DNA from: an uncultured Brevibacterium sp.
GTDB taxonomy: Bacteria > Actinomycetota > Actinomycetes > Actinomycetales > Brevibacteriaceae
Reading direction: 5' to 3'
Length of the DNA stretch: 7,324 bases
Assembly (NCBI GenBank): GCA_902489215.1
Contig: CABTZE010000102.1
Coordinates: 1-7,324, forward strand
Both the position numbers and the translations under genes were made by a program. Below, one piece after another: positions 1 through 4,238 of the stretch. Each line of letters starts with the position of its first letter. The stretch's first letter is position 1. The notes below the pieces were generated by a model that saw only the letters and a list, made by a program, of their open reading frames with translations, had not been told where the DNA came from and did not search any database.

Positions 1-48
1 ATTCAAGAAAGGTGGACCTAAGTTGCCGCAGTGCTGTTATGAGGCTCC

Positions 49-81
49 CGAGGTGCCGACGGCACTGTGCCTCGCACCTCG
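49..81. other. Hairpin downstream of the DUF1844 gene
   Basis: CGAGGTGC (49-56) is perfectly complementary to GCACCTCG (74-81). Inside it a competing hairpin GTGCC-gac-GGCAC (53-65) can also form. The structure lies beyond the stop codon of the minus-strand gene and might help end that transcript, but neither side carries a T run, so it is not a standard intrinsic terminator. The rest of bases 1-105 shows nothing I can assign. One plus-strand frame ends in a stop at 19-21, which could be the tail of a convergent gene, but six codons are too few to support it. Confidence 0.3.
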
Positions 82-105
82 ACAGGGGTCGGGGGAGGAG
101 AGGGG

Positions 106-504
106 TCAGGCGACAGGTCCGGTGTACTTTTCGCCGGGTCCCGATCCGGGTGCGTCTGGGAAGGGTGAGGCTTCGCGGAAGGCCAGCTGCAGGCTGCGCA
201 GGCCGTCGCGCAGGGGGCGGGCGTGCTGGTCCCCCAGGTCAACCGCGGACGAGGTGACAAGGCCGGCCAGTGCGTTGATGAGCTTGCGTGCCTCATCGAG
301 GTCCTGCAGGTCCTTGCCCAGGGACTCTTCGGTGTCCTCGGCCAGGCCGCACTTCACGGCGGCAGCGCTCATGAGGTGAATTGCCGCGGATGAAATGACC
401 TCGACTGCCGGTACTTCGGCAATGTCGCGCAACGCCTGCTGCTCCGCGCGCGCGTGATCTTCAGCAGTGTGGTCGTCGGGAAAAGAGTGGCGGTTTTCAG
501 TCAT
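106..504 (-). CDS. DUF1844 domain protein
   Basis: This 132-residue protein is of unknown function. The centre (about residues 32-110) has the DUF1844 pattern: PAVEVISSAAIHLMSAAAVK, a segment around GLAEDTEESLGKDLQDLDEARKLINALAGL, then a helix ending in LRDGLRSLQLAFREAS. The N terminus is acidic and polar, and the C-terminal tail (PFPDAPGSGPGEKYTGPVA) looks disordered. There is no signal peptide or membrane segment, so it should be cytoplasmic. The ATG at 504-502 is chosen because it is the first start in the frame and has GGAG just upstream, though at a very short spacing. From general knowledge, DUF1844 genes commonly sit divergently beside infC in actinobacteria; a link to translation is inference from that position only. 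Its 5' side faces the palindrome at 519-532, which could affect its promoter too. Confidence 0.85.
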   Translation of the reverse strand: MTENRHSFPDDHTAEDHARAEQQALRDIAEVPAVEVISSAAIHLMSAAAVKCGLAEDTEESLGKDLQDLDEARKLINALAGLVTSSAVDLGDQHARPLRDGLRSLQLAFREASPFPDAPGSGPGEKYTGPVA

Positions 505-518
505 GTCTCCAAGCTTCC

Positions 519-532
519 CACACTCGAGTGTG
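519..532. promoter_or_regulatory. 14-bp perfect palindrome, candidate operator
   Basis: CACACTCGAGTGTG reads the same on both strands without any spacer. It lies between the divergent DUF1844 and infC starts, 14 bases from the DUF1844 ATG, and its right end overlaps the proposed -35 element of infC (530-535). A dimeric regulator bound here could affect both promoters. The half-site CACTC/GAGTG resembles the core of CIRCE half-sites, but CIRCE has a 9-base spacer that is absent here, so I do not call it CIRCE. The regulator is unknown. Confidence 0.4.
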
Positions 533-558
533 AAAAATCCCTGTGCATCGTGTAAGCT
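530..558 (+). promoter_or_regulatory. Candidate sigma-A promoter of infC operon
   Basis: The -35 candidate GTGAAA (530-535) matches TTGACA at four of six positions. It is followed by a 17-bp spacer and TAAGCT (553-558), which fits the actinobacterial TAnnnT -10 consensus. The expected transcription start is about 565-566, immediately before the first leader hairpin. That placement gives an infC leader of about 215 nucleotides. No other promoter of this quality is visible between the DUF1844 gene and infC. Confidence 0.5.
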
Positions 559-703
559 GGAGGGCGTGCAAAGTGGAGGTTGACTCCCACCTGGATTGCC
601 ACAGGCAATCGGGTCAGCGATAACAGCTGGAAGCAGTGGGCTGCAAAGCTCGGTGTTCAGCTGTTGGGCACTGAGGTGAACATTGTTTCACCGGCAGCGT
701 TTC

Positions 704-736
704 AAGCTCCCTTTGCGTGTTCAAAGGGAGCTTTTT
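704..736 (+). terminator. Intrinsic terminator (attenuator) before infC
   Basis: AAGCTCCCTTTG (704-715) pairs perfectly with CAAAGGGAGCTT (722-733) across a six-base loop. Five T residues (732-736) run from the stem foot. This is a strong Rho-independent terminator, yet it lies about 45 bases upstream of infC and no gene ends before it. It must therefore act on the infC leader transcript as an attenuator. AAAGCTC (645-651), in the apical part of P3, is complementary to GAGCTTT (728-734) in the 3' arm and could form a competing antiterminator. Confidence 0.8.
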
Positions 737-772
737 CTGTTCCCCGCGAACACCGTGATCACCATCTGAGTT

Positions 773-778
773 AAGGAG
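773..778 (+). promoter_or_regulatory. infC ribosome binding site that argues for an ATC start
   Basis: AAGGAG (773-778) is the only good Shine-Dalgarno sequence before infC. It is one base from the ATG at 780, too close for normal initiation. It is seven bases from the ATC at 786-788, the optimal distance. No other in-frame start is possible upstream, because the frame meets a TGA at 756-758. Confidence 0.65.
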
Positions 779-779
779 C

Positions 780-1415
780 ATGCACATCAGCGAGCCGCGC
801 ATCAACGATCGGATTCGAGTACCTGAGGTCCGTCTGGTCGGACCCAACGGAGAACAGGTTGGGATCGTCGCCATTCGCAAGGCGCTCGACCTGGCGCGCG
901 AAGCCGATCTTGACCTCGTCGAGGTTGCGCCCAAGGCGAAGCCTCCGGTGGTCAAACTCATGGACTACGGGAAGTTCAAGTACGAAACTGCCCAGAAGGC
1001 ACGCGAAGCACGGAAGAATCAGGCCAACACTGCCCTGAAGGAAATCCGGTTCCGACTCAAGATCGACGACCACGACTACGAAACCAAGAAGGGCCACGTC
1101 GTTCGCTTCCTCAACGGCGGCGACAAGGTCAAGGTCATGATCATGTTCCGCGGACGCGAACAGTCCCGCCCTGAACTGGGTATGCGACTACTCGAGAAGC
1201 TGGCCGAGGAGGTTGTCGAATACGGCACCGTCGAATCCTCGCCCCGGCTTGACGGACGAAACATGGTCATGGTGCTCGCACCGACGCGTTCGAAGTCAGA
1301 CGCCCGCGCGGAATCGCGCCGGGAGACCGCGGGTGCTAAGGGCACGTACACCGAAGTGAAGTCGCGTCGCGACCGCGCAGCTCAGGCTAAGGCCGAGCAG
1401 CGCAAGCAGAACTGA
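780..1415 (+). CDS. infC: Translation initiation factor IF-3
   Basis: IF3 binds the 30S subunit, keeps it apart from 50S, and proofreads the initiator tRNA and start codon. The N-terminal domain begins EPRINDRIRVPEVRLVGPNG and continues through DLDLVEVAPKAKPPVVKLMDYGKFKYE. A lysine-rich linker leads to the C-terminal domain (from about residue 87, KEIRFRLKIDDHDYETKKGH, with FRGREQSRPELG at 123-134 and DGRNMVMVLAP near 160). A charged, probably disordered tail of roughly 35-40 residues follows and makes the protein longer (211 residues) than the 180-residue E. coli form. The listed start is the ATG at 780, but the ATC at 786-788 fits the ribosome binding site better and gives a 209-residue protein opening at the conserved SEPRINDR. 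Rare start codons are a known device for IF3 autoregulation in E. coli. The usual RP of the RLRPKID segment reads RL here (residues 92-93). It is the first gene of the operon with rpmI and rplT. Confidence 0.97.
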   Translation: MHISEPRINDRIRVPEVRLVGPNGEQVGIVAIRKALDLAREADLDLVEVAPKAKPPVVKLMDYGKFKYETAQKAREARKNQANTALKEIRFRLKIDDHDYETKKGHVVRFLNGGDKVKVMIMFRGREQSRPELGMRLLEKLAEEVVEYGTVESSPRLDGRNMVMVLAPTRSKSDARAESRRETAGAKGTYTEVKSRRDRAAQAKAEQRKQN

Positions 1416-1419
1416 CATC

Positions 1420-1448
1420 GGCTCAGGAGCGCTCAGCGCCCCTAAGCC
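1420..1448 (+). other. Long hairpin in the infC-rpmI gap
   Basis: Bases 1420-1432 and 1436-1448 form a 13-position stem with a TCA loop. Eleven positions are Watson-Crick pairs, and the two others (1424/1444 and 1428/1440) are both C-A oppositions. No T run follows, so it is not an intrinsic terminator. A weaker hairpin, CCCTCG (1453-1458) with CGAGGG (1470-1475), comes next and ends just before the rpmI ribosome binding site (AAGGAG, 1483-1488). Possible roles are RNA processing between infC and rpmI, or control of L35/L20 translation as in the rpmI leader of E. coli. Neither role is shown by the sequence. Confidence 0.45.
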
Positions 1449-1497
1449 ACCACCCTCGGGACAGGTTCTCGAGGGCCGACTGAAGGAGAACGGCACA

Positions 1498-1698
1498 ATG
1501 CCGAAGCAGAAGACCCACAGCGGTACTAAGAAGCGCATCCGCGTCACCGGCAGCGGCAAGCTCATGCGCGAAGGTGTCGGCAACCGCCACCTCGCCGAAG
1601 TCAAGAGCTCGCGCCGCAAGCGCCGCATCAGCGGAACCGACAAAGTCATGACCGGCGGCGACGCCGCCAAGGCCCGCAAGCTGCTGGGCAAGGCCTGA
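1498..1698 (+). CDS. rpmI: 50S ribosomal protein L35 (bL35)
   Basis: This 66-residue, strongly basic protein of the large subunit matches bL35 along its whole length. It has the MPKQKTHSGTKKRIRVTGSG opening, KLMREGVGNRHL, the KSSRRKRRISGT block, and a C-terminal helix ending ARKLLGKA. Length is normal for the family. The ATG at 1498 has AAGGAG (1483-1488) nine bases upstream. It lies 82 bases after infC and 51 bases before rplT, and the only terminator after the leader is beyond rplT. The three genes are therefore expected on one transcript. Confidence 0.97.
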   Translation: MPKQKTHSGTKKRIRVTGSGKLMREGVGNRHLAEVKSSRRKRRISGTDKVMTGGDAAKARKLLGKA

Positions 1699-1749
1699 CC
1701 AAAGCGCACCGCAGCCTTACCGCTGTGACATTCATCTGAAGGAGTACAC

Positions 1750-2139
1750 GTGGCACGTGTCAAGAGGGCTGTCAATGCCCACAAGAAGCGCCGGGTCATC
1801 CTCGACCGGGCGAGCGGCTACCGCGGACAGCGTTCGCGCCTGTACCGCAAGGCCAAAGAACAGGTCATCCACTCGCTGGTATACAACTACCGCGACCGCC
1901 GCAAGCGCAAGGGCGACTTCCGTCGCCTCTGGATCCAGCGCATCAACGCTGGTGCTCGCGCCAACGGCATGACCTACAACCGTTTCATCCAGGGCCTCAA
2001 GGCTGCTGGTGTTGAGGTTGACCGTCGTATGCTGGCCGAACTGGCCGTCAACGACGCAGCTGTATTCACCAAGCTTGTGGAAGTCGCCAAGAACGCACTT
2101 CCGGCTGACGTGAACGCGCCGAAAACGCCGGCTGCCTGA
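1750..2139 (+). CDS. rplT: 50S ribosomal protein L20 (bL20)
   Basis: L20 binds 23S rRNA early in 50S assembly and represses its own operon in several bacteria. The 129-residue sequence begins MARVKRAVNAHKKRRVILDR and has GYRGQRSRLYRKAKEQV and YNYRDRRKRKGDFRRLWIQRIN. These form the basic N-terminal extension that threads into rRNA. The globular part follows: NGMTYNRFIQGLKAAGVEVDRRMLAELAV, ending VEVAKNALP. About ten extra residues rich in proline and alanine close the protein. The start is GTG (1750), five bases after GAAGGAG. A perfect terminator begins 11 bases after the stop. If the infC leader is an L20-responsive attenuator, this protein would be the effector (inference). Confidence 0.97.
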   Translation: MARVKRAVNAHKKRRVILDRASGYRGQRSRLYRKAKEQVIHSLVYNYRDRRKRKGDFRRLWIQRINAGARANGMTYNRFIQGLKAAGVEVDRRMLAELAVNDAAVFTKLVEVAKNALPADVNAPKTPAA

Positions 2140-2149
2140 GTGCAGCTGT

Positions 2150-2188
2150 GAAAACGCGGGGGCTGTTTGGCCCCCGCGTTTTCGTTTT
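2150..2188 (+). terminator. Intrinsic terminator of the infC operon
   Basis: GAAAACGCGGGGGC (2150-2163) pairs perfectly, over 14 bp, with 2170-2183. The loop is TGTTTG and TTTTCGTTTT covers 2179-2188. The five G-C pairs in the core and the flanking A and T tracts make it strong, and because the A tract precedes the stem it could also work in the opposite direction. It separates the ribosomal protein operon from the methyltransferase gene. Confidence 0.93.
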
Positions 2189-2235
2189 CTGACAGCTCCG
2201 GCTGCGCATCCCGAAAACAAGAACTGAGTGAGGTT

Positions 2236-3147
2236 ATGGAAAGCGACATCCACCCCGGCCTGCACGGCCCGGAAGTGACGTCCCCGAAATCCCGCCGACT
2301 GCGCGAAGCCGCGAAGCTCGACCGCAAACAGGGCCGCAATAAGTCCGGCAGGTTCCTCGTGGAAGGTCCGCAGGGCATCCGCGAAGCCCTGCGTCACCAG
2401 GCCGAAAACCGTCCCAAGGCAGTGACGCTGCACGTTGAGCCCGGCGAAGCGGCACCTCGGGGGACCGGGGCGGTCCTGGATGTGTGGTCGACAGTGGAAG
2501 CAGCCGAGCGCAATCCCGACATCCTCGAGGCTGCACGCGCTGCCGGCATCAAGGTCAAACAGACGGCTCCCGAGGCCCTCGCCTCGGTCACCGACACCGT
2601 CAACAGCCAGGGAATGATCGCTGTCGTCGAACAGCTCGACGTCGATCTGACATCGGTGGTGACGAAAGAGGCCAAGCTCATCGTCGTGCTCAGTCAGGTG
2701 CGCGATCCGGGCAATCTCGGAACCGTCCTGCGCGCAGCCGATGCAGCCGGTGCCGACGGCGTCATCATCACTTCCTCGAGTGTTGACGTGTACAACCCGA
2801 AGGCCGTCCGCTCAACGGCCGGTTCGATCTTCCATGTTCCCGTCGTCACCGGCGTAGGGCTGCCGGAAGTCACCGAACTCGCTCGCGCCCGCGGCCTTCA
2901 GGTTCTCGCGGCGGATGGCCATCCGCCGGCCCACGACCTCCACGTTCCGTGGGACACCGGCCTGGACCTTGCCCGCCCGACCGCATGGGTGTTCGGCAAC
3001 GAAGCGTGGGGACTGCCCGAAGCCGACCGCGCCCAGGCCGACGCTGCCGTGGCCATCCCCATCTACGGGAAAGCCGAAAGCCTCAATCTGGCCACCGCCG
3101 CCGCAATTGCCGTCTACGAATCCGCCAAGCACGTCCGGATGATCTGA
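2236..3147 (+). CDS. TrmH/SpoU-family RNA 2'-O-ribose methyltransferase
   Basis: This 303-residue protein transfers a methyl group from S-adenosylmethionine to a ribose 2'-hydroxyl in rRNA or tRNA. An N-terminal substrate-binding domain of L30e type starts near residue 39 (RFLVEGPQGIREALRH). The SPOUT knot domain has all three motifs: motif 1 NLGTVLRAADAAG from Asn160 with Arg166, motif 2 VFGNEAWGLPE with Asn255-Glu256, and motif 3 IPIYGKAESLNLATAAAIAVYE from Ile274 with Ser282-Leu283-Asn284. The same position after rplT in Mycobacterium tuberculosis holds a gene named tsnR; substrate specificity cannot be read here, so no symbol is given. The ATG at 2236 is chosen, with GAGG close upstream. 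A longer frame from a TTG at 2167 would start inside the terminator loop and is rejected. CTGACA (2189-2194) is a good -35 match, but no convincing -10 follows, so its promoter is unsure. Confidence 0.92.
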   Translation: MESDIHPGLHGPEVTSPKSRRLREAAKLDRKQGRNKSGRFLVEGPQGIREALRHQAENRPKAVTLHVEPGEAAPRGTGAVLDVWSTVEAAERNPDILEAARAAGIKVKQTAPEALASVTDTVNSQGMIAVVEQLDVDLTSVVTKEAKLIVVLSQVRDPGNLGTVLRAADAAGADGVIITSSSVDVYNPKAVRSTAGSIFHVPVVTGVGLPEVTELARARGLQVLAADGHPPAHDLHVPWDTGLDLARPTAWVFGNEAWGLPEADRAQADAAVAIPIYGKAESLNLATAAAIAVYESAKHVRMI

Positions 3148-3155
3148 CGGTTCGC

Positions 3156-3161
3156 TAGACT
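3156..3161 (+). promoter_or_regulatory. Candidate -10 element for pheST
   Basis: TAGACT, in the context gcTAGACTgc, fits the actinobacterial TAnnnT -10 consensus. It lies 36 bases before the pheS start and just after the methyltransferase stop. No -35 match is visible at 16-18 bases upstream. Many actinobacterial promoters depend mainly on the -10, so a start near 3168 and a 30-base leader are possible. Such a leader is too short for a T-box or for peptide attenuation. Confidence 0.4.
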
Positions 3162-3197
3162 GCAGAACGTTGTCCAACCATCTGAGAAAGAAGGCAG

Positions 3198-4238
3198 ATG
3201 TCCGTCATCGACCCGCTTGATGAGGCTGCCGTCACCGCTGCAATGGAGGACGCTCTCGCGGCCTTTGCCGCCGCCGGCGACCTCGACGAACTGAAGACAG
3301 TTCGCATTGCGCACATGGGTGATAAAGCCCCGCTGGCCCTCGCCAACCGCGAAATCGGAAAACTCGACAAGTCCCAGAAGGCACAAGCCGGAAAGCTCGT
3401 CGGCTCATCGCGCGGACGGATTGCCCAGGCTTTTAAGGCCCGCCAGGAAGAACTCGAAGCCGAACGCGACGCACGTGTGCTGGTTGCCGAGGCCATTGAC
3501 GTCACCGGCCCTTCCACCCGCCGCCCGGCTGGTGCGCGCCACCCCCTGCAGCTGCTGCAGGAAAAGATTGCCGACCACTTCGTCGGCCACGGCTGGGAAG
3601 TCGCAGAAGGCCCCGAAATTGAACATGAATGGCTCAACTTCGATTCGCTCAACTTCGGCCCCGACCACCCGGCACGTCAGATGCAGGACACGTTCTTCGT
3701 CGAACCCGCATCGGCGCACCTGGTCATGCGCACCCACACCTCGCCAGTCCAGTCGCGCTCGCTGCTGAGCCGCGGTGTGCCGCTCTACGTGGTCTGTCCC
3801 GGCAAGACCTTCCGCACGGACGAACTCGATGCGACCCACACCCCGGTGTTCCACCAGGTTGAGGGCATCGCAATCGACAAGGGCCTGACAATGGCTCACC
3901 TCAAGGGCACGCTCGATGCTTTCGCTCGTGCCATGTTCGGTCCGGAAGCCTACACGCGCCTGCGTCCCAGCTTCTTCCCGTTCACCGAACCGAGCGCCGA
4001 AATCGACTTCTGGTTCCCACAGAAGAAGGGCGGCCCCGGCTGGATCGAATGGGGCGGCTGCGGCATGGTCCACCCCAACGTCCTGCGCGCATCCGGCATT
4101 GACCCGGACGTCTACCAGGGCTTTGCCTTCGGCATGGGCATTGAGCGCACGCTCATGCTGGGCGAGGGAATCAATGACATGCACGACATGGTGGAAGGCG
4201 ATATCCGCTTCTCGAAGGCTTTCGGAGTGATGAACTGA
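3198..4238 (+). CDS. pheS: Phenylalanyl-tRNA synthetase alpha subunit
   Basis: PheS is the catalytic subunit of the alpha2-beta2 enzyme that charges tRNA(Phe). The 346-residue protein begins with a helical, probably coiled-coil arm (about residues 1-95) that contacts tRNA. The class II core begins near RHPLQLLQEKIADHF (from 114). Visible elements are THTSPVQ (179-185) in the substrate pocket, motif 2 GKTFRTDELDATHTPVFHQVEG (from 202), and motif 3 GFAFGMGIERTLML (from 308). The end, DMVEGDIRFSKAFGV, is the usual actinobacterial C terminus. Length is normal. The start ATG is preceded by GAAAGAAGG. The stop overlaps the pheT start by one base (TGATG, 4236-4240), so the two subunits are probably translationally coupled. 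Confidence 0.97.
   Translation: MSVIDPLDEAAVTAAMEDALAAFAAAGDLDELKTVRIAHMGDKAPLALANREIGKLDKSQKAQAGKLVGSSRGRIAQAFKARQEELEAERDARVLVAEAIDVTGPSTRRPAGARHPLQLLQEKIADHFVGHGWEVAEGPEIEHEWLNFDSLNFGPDHPARQMQDTFFVEPASAHLVMRTHTSPVQSRSLLSRGVPLYVVCPGKTFRTDELDATHTPVFHQVEGIAIDKGLTMAHLKGTLDAFARAMFGPEAYTRLRPSFFPFTEPSAEIDFWFPQKKGGPGWIEWGGCGMVHPNVLRASGIDPDVYQGFAFGMGIERTLMLGEGINDMHDMVEGDIRFSKAFGVMN

Larger units (their letters stand above)
565..779 (+). ncRNA. Structured 5' leader of infC-rpmI-rplT
   Basis: The leader folds into a chain of local hairpins. P1 pairs GTGGAG (573-578) with 584-590 around one bulged C. P2 is GATTGCC-aca-GGCAATC (594-610), a perfect 7-bp stem. P3 pairs AACAGCTG (622-629) with CAGCTGTT (658-665), extended by a few inner and outer pairs, and may hold a GCAG-tggg-CTGC hairpin (633-644). 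P4 is GGTGAA-cattgt-TTCACC (675-692). The chain ends in the intrinsic terminator at 704-736. In Firmicutes the same operon carries an L20-responsive leader that ends transcription when L20 is in excess. An equivalent autoregulatory role here is inference, and I cannot show homology to that RNA. The first base is estimated from the promoter. Confidence 0.55.

Noticed and set aside
1..21. Possible C-terminal tail of an upstream plus-strand gene ending in TAA at 19-21
   Set aside because: Only six codons are visible and they carry no recognisable motif.
12..379. Arginine- and proline-rich open frames overlapping the DUF1844 gene
   Set aside because: They are shadow frames of GC-rich DNA antisense to a recognisable protein family.
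519..532. CIRCE/HrcA operator
   Set aside because: The half-sites resemble CACTC/GAGTG, but the 9-base spacer and the outer bases of CIRCE are missing, and no heat-shock gene is next to it.
755..762. GTGATCAC 8-bp palindrome upstream of infC
   Set aside because: Palindromes of this length are expected by chance, and nothing links it to a promoter.
580..774. A 64-codon open frame from TTG through the whole infC leader, ending at the TAA that overlaps the infC ribosome binding site
   Set aside because: GGAGG abuts the TTG with no spacing, the peptide resembles nothing I know, and the hairpins and terminator explain the sequence better. Three Trp codons are not meaningful for this operon.
2167..2235. 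Upstream extension of the methyltransferase frame to a TTG at 2167
   Set aside because: The start would lie in the loop of the rplT terminator with no ribosome binding site. The ATG at 2236 gives a normal family length.
3148..3197. T-box or peptide attenuator before pheS
   Set aside because: The gap is only 50 bases, with no specifier structure, no Phe-rich leader peptide and no terminator.
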